Assembly (NCBI GenBank): GCA_963831005.1
Contig: CAWHOW010000042.1
Coordinates: forward strand, 175,127 to 239,126
Direction of reading: 5' to 3'
DNA from: CAWHOW01 sp963831005
GTDB taxonomy: Bacteria > Bacteroidota > Bacteroidia > Bacteroidales > CG2-30-32-10
Length of the DNA stretch: 64,000 bases
Below the pieces are notes generated by a model. That model had not been told where the DNA came from and did no database searches. It was given only the letters and a program-made list of their open reading frames with translations. A program made the translations under genes and the position numbers. How positions within the stretch are numbered: the first letter of the stretch is position 1; the number at the start of each line of letters is the position of its first letter. Below, one piece after another: positions 10,082 through 19,735 of this stretch.

Positions 10082-11503
10082 ATGCTGAAACGAATTTCGC
10101 TCCAGGACAAATTAGTTATTCCCGGAATTACTTTGTACTTCATTATATGCATAGTTATATCATTCACACTTCAGGGAACAGTGGATTCAGGTGACAGTAT
10201 AATGCACTTTTTATACGCAAAATATTCTTTCAATCATCCCTCATTCTTTTTTCATCATTGGGCGAAACCCATTTACGTTTTGTTTGCTTCGCCCTTTGCT
10301 CAATTCGGAATAATTGGAATAAAAATATTTAATTCTCTTTTTTCATCTCTTACATTGCTTTTTACATACTTGACTGCTAAAAAAATTGCTAATAAACAAT
10401 CTTTCCTCACAGTTGTGCTATTATGTTTTGCTCCACTTAATTTTGTTATTACATTTTCTGGTCTTACTGAACCTTTGTTCGCATTTTTCCTTATATTTTC
10501 AACTTATCTTTTGATATCAGAAAAAGAAATAAGTTCATCAGTTATAATATCTTTCCTTCCATTCGTACGTTCAGAAGGACTTATATTACTTGGCGTCTTC
10601 GCCTTATATTTTTTTGTAAAAAAGAAATATAAAATTCTGCCTTTTCTATTGACAGGCCATATCCTTTACAGCATTGCCGGCTATTTTTATTATCATGATT
10701 TTCTTTGGGTATTTACAAAAATTCCTTATGCTAAATTAAGCAGCACTTATGGTTCAGGTCCTTTGTTTCACTTTGTTGGTCAATTGACCTATGTAATAGG
10801 GATACCATTTTATATATTGCTAGTTGCCGGAATTATATTCATTATCATTAGCTTTTTCAATAAACAATATCGTGAGGTGACGAATAAATATACAGAGAAA
10901 TTGGTACTGATTTATGGCGGATTTCTGGCATTCTTTGTTGCCCACAGTCTTTTTTGGTATTTCGGAATATTTAATAGCATGGGGCTAAAGCGCGTATTGA
11001 TTTGTGTTTTACCCTTTATTGCCTTGATTGGCCTTGACGGATTTAATTTCCTAACTGAGAAATTAATAATGAATAAAACAGCTGGAAGAATAACCGGATT
11101 AATTATAATCGCTTATATTGTTATTTTCCCGTTTACTAAAAATCCTGCTGCTATTAATTGGAATAATGAATTTTCATTAAGCAACGACCAGGTATTAATA
11201 AAAGAAATGGCAATATTTATTAGAAAGAGTTATCCCGACTATACCTTTTATTACTATCCTCCATATATAAGTCTCGCATTAAATATTGATCATTTTGATC
11301 CAGATAAAAGAAAAGAACTTCCCGAAATATATACTAAAAATGAAATTCCCAAGAATAGCCTGATCATATGGGATAACTGGTGTGCTGTGGTTGAAGATGG
11401 TATTCCACTTGAAAAACTTCAACAAGACAAAAGGTTTAAGGAAATTAAAGACTATAATACTCCTCATTCCCGATTTGTTGTATTCGAACCGGTGAATGAT
11501 TAA
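10082..11503 (+). CDS. Multi-pass GT-C type glycosyltransferase-like membrane protein
   Basis: A 473-residue protein with about ten hydrophobic segments. The first periplasmic loop contains DSGDSIMHFLYAKY, where an acidic residue sits as in the catalytic loop of GT-C (dolichyl/undecaprenyl-phosphate sugar) transferases. A soluble C-terminal tail (from about 385) with YYYPPYISLALNIDHFDPDK follows the last membrane span, as in GT39/ArnT-like proteins. It probably transfers a sugar from a polyprenyl carrier in the periplasm. Donor and acceptor are unknown. It is transcribed away from the adhesin gene. A TATTTTTG box lies just before the start. Confidence 0.7.
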   Translation: MLKRISLQDKLVIPGITLYFIICIVISFTLQGTVDSGDSIMHFLYAKYSFNHPSFFFHHWAKPIYVLFASPFAQFGIIGIKIFNSLFSSLTLLFTYLTAKKIANKQSFLTVVLLCFAPLNFVITFSGLTEPLFAFFLIFSTYLLISEKEISSSVIISFLPFVRSEGLILLGVFALYFFVKKKYKILPFLLTGHILYSIAGYFYYHDFLWVFTKIPYAKLSSTYGSGPLFHFVGQLTYVIGIPFYILLVAGIIFIIISFFNKQYREVTNKYTEKLVLIYGGFLAFFVAHSLFWYFGIFNSMGLKRVLICVLPFIALIGLDGFNFLTEKLIMNKTAGRITGLIIIAYIVIFPFTKNPAAINWNNEFSLSNDQVLIKEMAIFIRKSYPDYTFYYYPPYISLALNIDHFDPDKRKELPEIYTKNEIPKNSLIIWDNWCAVVEDGIPLEKLQQDKRFKEIKDYNTPHSRFVVFEPVND

Positions 11504-11592
11504 TTATCTGTATAGCCTGATTAATATTTTCTTTTCATTACAATGAAACTCTATCAGGGAATGAGATAAACCAAGTTAAATCTTTAATCATT

Positions 11593-12495
11593 TTATTCAA
11601 AATACTCATATTCATAGTGAACAACATAATTCTGGTTATATCCTGCTCCATGACGATCTAAAGTTACAGCTACTTCAATTAGATTATTGTTCTCATCAAA
11701 TTTGCGGATAATCCTGTTATTCAAATCGCCTGCCTTATTGGTCTCTAACTGTTCAATCATATTATCTTTATCATCATAAGCAAATGTAGTGGTTATCTTA
11801 TGAAATTTATCTTCATCAAATAATTCAATCAAACGCTCTTTTTCATCCATTGTATAAACCACACGTGCTATTAACGTATTATCTGAATTATAGGTACAGG
11901 CTTCCGTACGAATGCCTGCTTCATTATATTCATATTCTATACGGATGGTCTGGTCATCTTCCGAAGTGTATTGAATGAGCTCGGTTTCTTCTCCTTTTTC
12001 ATTATATTTATACTTTACTTCATTTAATATCTTTCCATCAGCATCGAAACTGGTTTCACTTATCAGGTTACCATTCTCATAAACATATTCTTTTCTCGAC
12101 TCAAGCTCTCCATCTGGATCTACAGTTTCTTTTCCCAGCAACTTGCCGTTCTCATCATACTTGTATTCTGTAGTATCAAACGATTCATCCTGGTAAATAA
12201 GGAACTCCTTTACCATTAAGCCTTTTTCATTGTATTCGTACTTCTTCCTTTCGTCAATAAAGTCATCTTCATTTATCAAAACTTCTTCAATAAGCTGTCC
12301 CTTGGTATCGTAAGTGTACTCGCTCTTATGTTCCGGTTGACCTTTAGCATTATAATTGATCTCAACCAGCACATTCCCATTAATATCGAATTCCGTATAA
12401 GAAGAGATCACTGGCTCCACATCGGTAAAATCCGCAGCAGTGCTTGCATTTAGGTAATCGTATTTATAGGTGGTTGTTTTTCTTATCGCTGCCAT
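11593..12495 (-). CDS. YD/RHS-like repeat protein
   Basis: 300 residues with no signal peptide. Nearly the whole protein is made of repeats of about 20-22 residues with the pattern Y-x-Y-[DN]-x-x-G-x-x-[IVL]-x-E, for example EYTYDTKGQLIEE, KYEYNEKGLMVKE and EYKYDENGKLLGK. These resemble RHS/YD repeats, which form beta-strand sheets, but the toxin core and hypervariable C-terminus of true Rhs proteins are absent. It is strongly acidic. It may be a small cytoplasmic scaffold. There is no operon partner. Confidence 0.75.
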   Translation of the reverse strand: MAAIRKTTTYKYDYLNASTAADFTDVEPVISSYTEFDINGNVLVEINYNAKGQPEHKSEYTYDTKGQLIEEVLINEDDFIDERKKYEYNEKGLMVKEFLIYQDESFDTTEYKYDENGKLLGKETVDPDGELESRKEYVYENGNLISETSFDADGKILNEVKYKYNEKGEETELIQYTSEDDQTIRIEYEYNEAGIRTEACTYNSDNTLIARVVYTMDEKERLIELFDEDKFHKITTTFAYDDKDNMIEQLETNKAGDLNNRIIRKFDENNNLIEVAVTLDRHGAGYNQNYVVHYEYEYFE

Positions 12496-12759
12496 ATATT
12501 AGTTTTTTTATTAAAAAAGTTATTCAAAAAATTATAGTCTTTAGTTTATAGGTTGAGCGGCTGGTTTAGGCAATGGTCATTAGTCATTGGTTATTTACGA
12601 AGCTTTTACTTTAAACACTAACCCAGACCAGTTGCTTAACCTTTTAACCTTAAACCTGATTCCTTTCAATATATATTTTTGATTAATCTGAAATCTATTT
12701 CTATTTTTACGGCAAATATCTTAAACTTTATCAAAAGAATAATCCAAACTTTAATATTT

Positions 12760-14880
12760 ATGAAAAAAATCCAATCATTCTTTATGTTATGCTTAATAAC
12801 AGCAATCCCTTTGACCATGAAAGCACAGAACGGCATTAAATACCCTGTAACCAAAAAGGTGGATACAGTGGATAATTATTTTGGCACGAAAGTTCCCGAC
12901 CCATATCGTTGGCTTGAAAACGACAAATCGGAAGAAACCGCTGCCTGGGTTAAAGCTGAAAACACAGTTACTTTTAATTACCTCTCAAAGATCCCTTTCA
13001 GGGAAAAGATGAAAGAAAGACTAACCAAAATATGGAACTTCCCTAAATACGGCATTCCGTTTAAACAGGGAAAACATTATTTCTTTTATAAAAATGATGG
13101 CATGCAAAACCAAAGTGTGCTTTACATACAGGACGGACTTGACGGTACACCGCGTATGTTTCTTGATCCGAATAAATTATCGGCCGACGGCACTATTGCT
13201 TTGGCAGAACTTTCGGTTTCGAACGATGGCAAATATCTTGGCTACATGACCTCGAAAGGCGGTTCCGACTGGAACGAAGCGTATGTGATGGATGTGGAAA
13301 GCGGAAAACTTCTGAGCGATCATATTATCTGGATAAAATTCTCGGGCATAGCCTGGCAGGGCGATGGCTTTTACTACAGCCGTTTTGAAGAACCTGTTAA
13401 GGGCAAGGAATTGACAGCAATGAATAAAAATCACAAGATATATTTCCATAAAGTGGGCACACTACAAAGCGCCGATAAGCTTGTATATGAGAACACGGCT
13501 TTCCCCGACCGCAATTATGGTGCGCAAATAACCGAAGATGAAAACTTCCTTATTATCAGCGAAACCGAAACAACCAGCGGAAATGGCTTGTATTACAAAG
13601 ACCTTAAGAAAGGTGATAAAGATTTTAAACAATTGGCAAAAGGTTTTGATTTTGATTACAACGTGATAGATGATGTTGACGGAAAGTTTATGATGCTTAC
13701 CAACGACAATGCTCCCACTTATAAACTTGTACTGATGGACCCAATGAATCCGGCAAAGGAAAACTGGAAGACCATTATTCCTGAAAAACCAGAAGTGCTT
13801 CAAAGCGTTTCTTACCTTGGGGGTAAATTGATTGCTGAATATATAAAAGATGCATGCAGCAAAGCATATATTTATACCCTCGACGGGAAATTGCAAGGCG
13901 AAGTTCAGTTTCCGGGCATTGGCACAGGCGGCGGTTTCAGCGGCAAGAAGGACGATAATACCGCTTTTTATTCTTATACCTCCTTTACATTTCCTTCAAC
14001 TATTTACAAGTTCGATATCAATGCGAATAAATCAACGGTGTATCATAAGCCGGACATTGACTTTAAAACCGACGATTACGAAACCAAACAGGTTTTCTAT
14101 ACAAGTAAAGATGGAACAAAAATTCCTATGTTCCTTATCTATAAAAAAGGATTGGTTCTGAATGGTCAGAACCCAACTTTGCTTTATGGATATGGTGGTT
14201 TTAACATCAGTCTTACGCCAAACTTCAGCATCAGCAGGCTTCTTTTCCTTGAAAGCGGCGGCGTTTATGCAATGGCTAACATACGCGGGGGCGGCGAATA
14301 CGGCGAAGCATGGCATAAAGCAGGAATGGTGCTTAACAAGCAAAACGTTTTTGACGATTTTATAGCGGCTGCTGAATACCTGATAAAAGAAAAATATACC
14401 AGCAGCGAGAAACTTGCTGTACAGGGCGGCTCCAATGGTGGTTTACTTATAGGCGCTGTGATGACTCAACGCCCCGAACTGTTCAAAGTGGCAATTCCAC
14501 AGGTTGGCGTAATGGATATGCTGCGTTACCAGAAGTTCACCATAGGTCGTGGCTGGTCGAGCGATTACGGCCTGAGCGAAGATTCTACGCAGTTCAAATA
14601 TCTCTATAAATATTCTCCTCTGCACAATATTAAGGAGGGGGTTAAATATCCCGCCACTCTTGTAATGACAGCCGATCACGACGACAGGGTTGTTCCGGCA
14701 CATTCGTTCAAATTCATTGCAACCTTGCAGGCAAAACAGGCAGGAACCAACCCGGTGTTGGTAAGAATAGATACTATGGCTGGTCATGGCGCCGGAAAAC
14801 CAACTGCAAAATCGATAGAAGAAGTTACCGATATGATGTCGTTCATAATGTTTAACCTGGGAATGAGCCCTAAGTACTAA
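12760..14880 (+). CDS. Prolyl oligopeptidase (S9A), exported
   Basis: 706 residues starting at ATG 12760. The longer open frame begins 27 codons earlier but lacks a signal, whereas MKKIQSFFMLCLITAIPLTMKAQ is a good signal peptide. The N-terminal seven-bladed propeller (VPDPYRWLEND at its start) is followed by an alpha/beta hydrolase domain. The catalytic Ser is in GGSNGG (about residue 558), the Asp in DHDDRVVP (about 640) and the His in MAGHGAGKPTAKS (about 676). The length and all three motifs match the family closely. It cleaves after Pro in short peptides, probably in the periplasm. It ends at a strong terminator. Confidence 0.96.
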   Translation: MKKIQSFFMLCLITAIPLTMKAQNGIKYPVTKKVDTVDNYFGTKVPDPYRWLENDKSEETAAWVKAENTVTFNYLSKIPFREKMKERLTKIWNFPKYGIPFKQGKHYFFYKNDGMQNQSVLYIQDGLDGTPRMFLDPNKLSADGTIALAELSVSNDGKYLGYMTSKGGSDWNEAYVMDVESGKLLSDHIIWIKFSGIAWQGDGFYYSRFEEPVKGKELTAMNKNHKIYFHKVGTLQSADKLVYENTAFPDRNYGAQITEDENFLIISETETTSGNGLYYKDLKKGDKDFKQLAKGFDFDYNVIDDVDGKFMMLTNDNAPTYKLVLMDPMNPAKENWKTIIPEKPEVLQSVSYLGGKLIAEYIKDACSKAYIYTLDGKLQGEVQFPGIGTGGGFSGKKDDNTAFYSYTSFTFPSTIYKFDINANKSTVYHKPDIDFKTDDYETKQVFYTSKDGTKIPMFLIYKKGLVLNGQNPTLLYGYGGFNISLTPNFSISRLLFLESGGVYAMANIRGGGEYGEAWHKAGMVLNKQNVFDDFIAAAEYLIKEKYTSSEKLAVQGGSNGGLLIGAVMTQRPELFKVAIPQVGVMDMLRYQKFTIGRGWSSDYGLSEDSTQFKYLYKYSPLHNIKEGVKYPATLVMTADHDDRVVPAHSFKFIATLQAKQAGTNPVLVRIDTMAGHGAGKPTAKSIEEVTDMMSFIMFNLGMSPKY

Positions 14881-14893
14881 AAGTTATTTCTTT

Positions 14894-14951
14894 TACCCCA
14901 TCCCTTTCTCCCTTCCCATACAAGTAGGGGAAGGGACGGGGTTAGGGTTAA
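14894..14951. repeat. C-rich/G-rich palindromic spacer
   Basis: A CCCCATCCC and CCCTTCCC segment is followed by GGGGAAGGG and GACGGGG, giving an imperfect hairpin about 55 bases long. It resembles REP-like debris. No gene is seen. Confidence 0.4.
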
Positions 14952-15003
14952 AAAAACAAGTTCAAAACATTTTACTGAATACTATAAATCTTCAAAATTC
15001 ATT

Positions 15004-15042
15004 GAAAACGTCATTGCAAATGCAGTGGCGTTTTCTGTTTTT
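15004..15042 (+). terminator. Intrinsic terminator for prolyl oligopeptidase gene
   Basis: A long stem GAAAACG-t-CATTGCA paired with TGCAGTG-g-CGTTTTC around AA, then TGTTTTTA. Confidence 0.8.
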
Positions 15043-15064
15043 ATGCAATTCTTTAGATTGAAAT

Positions 15065-15442
15065 GAACAAATCCTGCCGGATGAACTCAATCCCGAACAA
15101 GGAAATGAACAAAACCTGCCAGATGAACTCATTCCTGATTAAAGAAATGGATAAAACCTGCCGGACGAAGGCAACACTGTATTCAGTGTTAGGCAAATAC
15201 TACCGGATGAAGGCAACACTGTATTCAGTGTTGGCAAAATACTGCCAGATGAGGGCAACACTGTATTCAGTGTTAGGCAAATACTGCCGGATGAGGGTAA
15301 CACTGTATTCAGTGTTAGGCAAATACTGCCGGATGAGGGCAACACTGTATTCAGTGTTGGCAAAATACTACCGGATGAAGGCAACACTGTGTACAGTGTT
15401 GAGTAAATACTACCGAATGAGGGTAACGCTGTGTACAGTGTG
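15065..15442. repeat. Tandem array of nine 42-bp units
   Basis: Nine units of exactly 42 bp (phase starts 15065, 15107, 15149 and so on to 15401). Most units contain CTGCCGGATGA and, from the third on, a dyad AACACTG-TATT-CAGTGTT. The first two units differ in their second half, so the array has two sub-types. Both strands stay open because 42 is a multiple of three, which gives spurious reading frames of 126 and 113 codons with no signal, domain or promoter. The array lies between convergent genes, after a terminator. The period equals four DNA turns. Confidence 0.9.
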
Positions 15443-15503
15443 AGGTAAAACCGCTTTATTTTCTTAAAATTATAATACAAAAGTGAGCTATGGATTAAAA
15501 AAT

Positions 15504-15657
15504 TATATCGCCCTTACAGGGCTTTAAATTTCAATGGGTCTTCTTTTTCTACCAATATATCACTCCTAACGGAGCTAAGAAAAGTCCGGTAAGGACTAAA
15601 TATTGGTAGAAAACGAATCTACAATAACCTTAAAACCCCGTAGGGGTGATATATCTT
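15504..15657. repeat. Composite nested palindrome (REP-like)
   Basis: Outer arms TATATCGCCC and GGGTGATATA enclose GCCCT-TAC-AGGGC, the pair CTACCAATAT / ATATTGGTAG around CTCC-TAAC-GGAG and AGTCC-GGTAA-GGACT, and CCCC-GTA-GGGG. A relative with the same CTACCA...CCTCTAACGAGG core lies at 25441-25842, so this is a dispersed family. Confidence 0.7.
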
Positions 15658-15731
15658 AAACAATATAATCCATAATTCACTTAATATAAAGGTAAAGGAG
15701 TTGCAGAAAATAGAATAGAATAATTAAATTT

Positions 15732-15986
15732 TCAGAACCTGAAATAAACAAATATCCTCCCAAAATTATCCCTGTCCTTTTCTATACGGTGGTAAAGCTT
15801 TTTAATTTCGGGCTTATCCAGGAAACGCAGCACCTTTTTCTTTAATTGTCCGCTTCCCTTGCCGGGAATAATTTCAATTTCTTTGATCTTTTTATCGATT
15901 GCTTCCTCAATAATATCATTCAGAGCTTTATCAATAAGCCAGCCTTTATTATATATTTCATGAAGGTCGAGCGTTAGTTTTGACAT
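15732..15986 (-). CDS. Small Smr-domain protein
   Basis: 84 residues, essentially a free-standing Smr domain: LDLHEI near the N-terminus, then EIEIIPGKGSGQLKKKV, the conserved GxG loop of the MutS2/SmrA fold. The family cuts or binds structured nucleic acid. It lacks the ATPase parts of MutS2. It sits 39 bases after the end of the peroxidase gene and may be cotranscribed with it. Clear homology, role not known. Confidence 0.85.
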   Translation of the reverse strand: MSKLTLDLHEIYNKGWLIDKALNDIIEEAIDKKIKEIEIIPGKGSGQLKKKVLRFLDKPEIKKLYHRIEKDRDNFGRIFVYFRF

Positions 15987-16025
15987 AAAGAGAATAGCTT
16001 GGAGTTGGGAGTTATGAGTTGGGAG

Positions 16026-17153
16026 TTAAGGTAAATCCGAAGGCTTTGAAAAGTCAGGGTTTGTAATAAATGTAGAATCACTTAAAGTCAACAGGAAAGC
16101 TTTAAGATCGGCTTTCTGCGAAGGTGTCATCTGTGCCCCGCCGGTATTAATATGATACATCATAGGGCTTACATACGGCGACCATACCAGTCCAGAACTA
16201 TAGAAGTTAATTACATCATCAAGTGTGGCAAAACGACCATCGTGCATGTAAGGCCCGCGGTAAGCTATGTTCCGCAGGGTTGGAGCCACATAAGCGCCTT
16301 TATCGCCGGTGTTATGAGTATAGGAATACCTGTCGTAAGGGTCGGTAAATATTGAATCTTTGGCATTATTGTAAAAATTGTTTGTAGTAAGCAGAACGGT
16401 TCCATGACAATGAAAACAATCGGCTGTTTCGGTTTCGAAATCATTATAGCCGTTAAGTTCTCTATTACTTAACTGTGTTTCACCTCTAACATACTTATCG
16501 AATTTAGAATTAGAAGAGATCAATGTACGAATAAACTGTGCAATGGCTCTTGATATATTTCTGAAGGTAACCACATCCGAACCAAATGCCGCCTTGAACA
16601 TAGGCGGGTAAATGGAAATAGCCTGTATCGCTTCCTTGGATTTAGTTGTATCGCTTGCAAATTCAGGTTTATCTGTCATCGCTATCCAAACCACATCTTC
16701 AATATTGCCGCCATAAGTGCCGGGCGTATGATAAAAAGGATTGTTCGGAGTAACTTCACCTGTCCACAAATAACCATTCGAATTAAATACAAGGTTTATA
16801 TGCGGAAGCATGGCATGTGGAGTTTTCACACCTGTTGTTCCATAGGCATACCCAACACCATTCATAAAAGCATGCGCTTGTATATGGCAGGTGCTGCACG
16901 ACATCAGCGTATCTTTCTTTCCGCAAATGCGCCCGTCGTAATACAAATATCTTCCCAGTTTAATGCCTTCAACAGTCATAGGATTATCAGCAGGTATGTT
17001 CAATGCCGTAGGGAAGAACTTAGGAATAGTTATGGTATAAGGCATTGGCTTGCTTGCAGTGGAGGAAGAAGTAGTTGTTTTATCCTTTTTGCAGGAAATG
17101 GCAAGAATAAAAAAACTTGTCAGAATTACTAAAAGGAATCTATTTGCTTTCAT
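16026..17153 (-). CDS. Di-haem cytochrome c peroxidase / MauG-like lipoprotein
   Basis: 375 residues from the ATG at 17153, chosen because the lipoprotein signal (hydrophobic core then AISC-KKDK) starts there. Two haem sites are seen: CSTCH (with HIQAHAF after it) and CFHCH. The family motif GPYMHDGRFATLDDVINFY near residue 315 is present. Such enzymes reduce hydrogen peroxide or oxidise other substrates in the periplasm. The Cys lipobox predicts attachment to the envelope. The length is usual for the family. Confidence 0.92.
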   Translation of the reverse strand: MKANRFLLVILTSFFILAISCKKDKTTTSSSTASKPMPYTITIPKFFPTALNIPADNPMTVEGIKLGRYLYYDGRICGKKDTLMSCSTCHIQAHAFMNGVGYAYGTTGVKTPHAMLPHINLVFNSNGYLWTGEVTPNNPFYHTPGTYGGNIEDVVWIAMTDKPEFASDTTKSKEAIQAISIYPPMFKAAFGSDVVTFRNISRAIAQFIRTLISSNSKFDKYVRGETQLSNRELNGYNDFETETADCFHCHGTVLLTTNNFYNNAKDSIFTDPYDRYSYTHNTGDKGAYVAPTLRNIAYRGPYMHDGRFATLDDVINFYSSGLVWSPYVSPMMYHINTGGAQMTPSQKADLKAFLLTLSDSTFITNPDFSKPSDLP

Positions 17154-17338
17154 TGAACTAATAGCCAAATATCATTGTAAAAAACAAAGATAAATATATT
17201 CGTATGAAAAGCTGTAACAATATCAGTGCTTTCTTTGTTAAATTCATGTTATTTTGTGCATTATTACAAGCTTCAAAAGTAGTATGGTACATTTTTCGCA
17301 GGGTATATTTAACAATAGTTCGGTATTTTTTTATTAAG

Positions 17339-17434
17339 AGGACTAAAGTCCTTAATTGACGAAGGGGGTGTATTGTAACCCCAGACTTAAGTCTGGGGTT
17401 AATGAAATCTTAGTAAACACCGGGGCTTTAGCCC
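17339..17434. repeat. Cluster of three REP-like perfect palindromes
   Basis: AGGACT-AA-AGTCCT, a perfect 24-bp palindrome at 17377-17400 (half-site AACCCCAGACTT), and GGGC-TTTA-GCCC. The spacer between the divergent peroxidase and membrane-protein genes holds no gene. GGACTAAAGTCC occurs again at 25649. Confidence 0.75.
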
Positions 17435-17527
17435 TGAAAAGTATTTTCTTATTTGAAAATATTACCAAACTGTTAATTTAAAATTGTTTAATTTTATCTT
17501 TAAAAGAGAATAACATTCTTTCTGAAT

Positions 17528-18943
17528 TTGGAACACAGCGCAACAAATAAATGGCAAAACAATCTGATATTAGCAGCAAACTTGCTGTTCCTTTTGCTTT
17601 TCTTCATATTGAGCTATTATAACCGTTTTGCTGTTGACGATTATTACCATATCCACGATGAGCATGTTTTCGGTATATGGGGTGGCGTGCTGGAGGGATA
17701 TTATCATTGGGGCGGGCGCTGGACTTCGTATCTTTTATGGGATCTGCTTTACCACTTTCACGAATATCCTTTAGCTTTGTTCTTATATTCTTTTACCGTT
17801 ATCATTTTTTTTATACTTGCGATTTATATATTGCTACGAAGGGCTTTCGATTTCTTTGAAATAACTTCAAGCAAGTTCATCATTTTAAATTATAGTATAC
17901 TTTTTTCAGCATTTACTTTCCTTATTTCCTATAACAAAGGCGAAATATGGTTTTGGGCACAGTCAACAGCCATGTTCATGTTCAGCATCATTGCTTTCTT
18001 ATTCGGGCTTGGAATCATAGCAGGAAAAAGATCAAAACCCCACCACTTCATTTTACTTGCAATTTACTTTATCTATGCAGGAGGCGCCAGCGAAACGTAC
18101 GCACTTTTCTATATACTTTTCCTGCTTACTTCTTGTTGCTGCCTTGTGTTCAATAAAGAGAATGCTTTGGTAAGAAATATTAAAGAAAGAGCTTTATGGA
18201 AGATACTGTTTTCTCTGGCTTTTTTAATTACTTCATTCCTCATTTCTTATACTGCTCCGGGAAATGCAATTAGAGCTACATGGCTCCCTGAACCTTCTTT
18301 TTCACAGACCTTTTTTATCACACTTAAATCTATTGGAAAGCTCATATTATTCAAGCTACCCATTCAATTACTATGGATTAAACTCTTCAGTATACCTTGC
18401 ATTTATTTAGGTTACTTGCATGGCAAAAATAAACAGAAACTACCTTATAGTTTCTTTTATAAAAAGTTTGTTATTTCCTTATTAATACTTGTTTTACTTG
18501 CATATTGCCTGATGTTTCCGGCTTGTTACGTATTATCGGAAATGGGCCCCGACAGATCATTATCACAGGTGGTTTTATTAACATCAATATTCTGTGCAAC
18601 ATGGGCATTTATTTTGGGGTATCGTTGTGTTGACAGAGCCAATATACTGCGTTATTTTTCTTATGTTGCAACAGGCGCAATAATTAGCTCTTTAATTGTT
18701 ATAACTATTTTGCAATTCAATACTGTTTCAGCTTATGCCAACACACTTGATAAACGCACTGCCGGTTTACTGAAACTTCAAAGCAAAAGAAACACCAATA
18801 CAGTTACATTGAAAGCGCTTCCCCCTTCTGGATTTTTATACTCCGCTGAAATCTCCCCCGATACCAGTTACTTTGGTAATGAGCATTACAGGCTCGGTTT
18901 GTTGCTCGATTTTAAAGTGAAACAGGAAAGAAATGAGCATTAA
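17528..18943 (+). CDS. Multi-pass membrane protein, DUF6056-like
   Basis: 471 residues starting at TTG 17528, because no ATG precedes the first membrane span in this frame. About eleven hydrophobic helices are seen. The first loop has RFAVDDYYHIHDEHVFG and GGRWTSYLLW, an acidic pair followed by GRW as in DUF6056/GT-C-like proteins of cell-surface polysaccharide synthesis. The C-terminal tail (from about 420) is soluble. It may transfer sugars from a polyprenyl phosphate, but no catalytic proof is visible. The next gene is exported and may be unrelated. Confidence 0.65.
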   Translation: MEHSATNKWQNNLILAANLLFLLLFFILSYYNRFAVDDYYHIHDEHVFGIWGGVLEGYYHWGGRWTSYLLWDLLYHFHEYPLALFLYSFTVIIFFILAIYILLRRAFDFFEITSSKFIILNYSILFSAFTFLISYNKGEIWFWAQSTAMFMFSIIAFLFGLGIIAGKRSKPHHFILLAIYFIYAGGASETYALFYILFLLTSCCCLVFNKENALVRNIKERALWKILFSLAFLITSFLISYTAPGNAIRATWLPEPSFSQTFFITLKSIGKLILFKLPIQLLWIKLFSIPCIYLGYLHGKNKQKLPYSFFYKKFVISLLILVLLAYCLMFPACYVLSEMGPDRSLSQVVLLTSIFCATWAFILGYRCVDRANILRYFSYVATGAIISSLIVITILQFNTVSAYANTLDKRTAGLLKLQSKRNTNTVTLKALPPSGFLYSAEISPDTSYFGNEHYRLGLLLDFKVKQERNEH

Positions 18944-19093
18944 AAAGAATTAACCAAACTATTAAATTCATTAAACCCAATGAAAGATATTTCACATCAA
19001 TATCAATTAAGAAATTTTAAAGTTTTATTTTTGCCTTCTTCAAAACACTTACTTACTTTTACACTTTCAAAATTTAACCGTATTATCTGTTTC

Positions 19094-19648
19094 ATGAAGA
19101 AAACTATCCAAATATTTTTGTTACTTCTTATCACAATAGGTCATTCTTTTGCGCAGGAACACAAAAACAAAAAATTAGATGATACAAAGCCGGCTACCTT
19201 ATGGGGTATCGGTGCATATTATGATTTCCAGAATGGGGGATTCGCAATAGATGTAAGAGCTAAAATACCTGTTTACGATAAGTTTTATATTTCTCCGCGT
19301 ATTTCTTTTTATCCACCTTTCAACAATATCAATGAAATATATGGAGGTGCCGATGTTGATTATAATTTCATGAAATATAAATTCCTTAGCCCTTATGTTT
19401 ACATTGGTGGTTATTATGATGACTGGTTCAACAGTTCCGATTTCCAAAACCCTAAAGCCAAAAGAAGTTCTGTAATGCCAGAAGGAGGATTAGGAGTTGT
19501 TTTCGATGTTAAATGCCTTCATCCTTATATTGAATATCGTTATGACCCACACTGGGAGGAAGGATCCATAGGAATAGGATTATTGTTTAACTTTAAATGC
19601 ATGTTCAATTCCGAAAGTCGTAAAGTAAAAAGTTGTCCTCATTTTTAA
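19094..19648 (+). CDS. Small outer-membrane beta-barrel-like protein
   Basis: 184 residues from ATG 19094, where a typical signal peptide begins (ending GHSFAQ). The 38 codons upstream in the same frame have no such features. The mature chain alternates polar and aromatic residues (IGAYYDFQNGGFAIDVRAKI, YISPRISFYPPF, SPYVYIGGYYDDW), as in eight-stranded barrels. No specific family is recognised. Confidence 0.65.
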   Translation: MKKTIQIFLLLLITIGHSFAQEHKNKKLDDTKPATLWGIGAYYDFQNGGFAIDVRAKIPVYDKFYISPRISFYPPFNNINEIYGGADVDYNFMKYKFLSPYVYIGGYYDDWFNSSDFQNPKAKRSSVMPEGGLGVVFDVKCLHPYIEYRYDPHWEEGSIGIGLLFNFKCMFNSESRKVKSCPHF

Positions 19649-19735
19649 TTTTCACATCCTCGTTAAGGGTAAAATCCTTTTTATGTGTACTATGAGTGAA
19701 ACCAACATTTTAATGTGTTAACAAAAAACTCAACC

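Noticed and set aside
11593..12495. Rhs polymorphic toxin
   Set aside because: YD-like repeats are present, but the conserved Rhs core end and a toxin domain are missing, and no immunity gene follows.
15063..15443. Open frames of 126 (plus) and 113 (minus) codons across the 42-bp array
   Set aside because: They are open only because the period is a multiple of three. There is no signal, domain, promoter or start context, and both strands are open at once.
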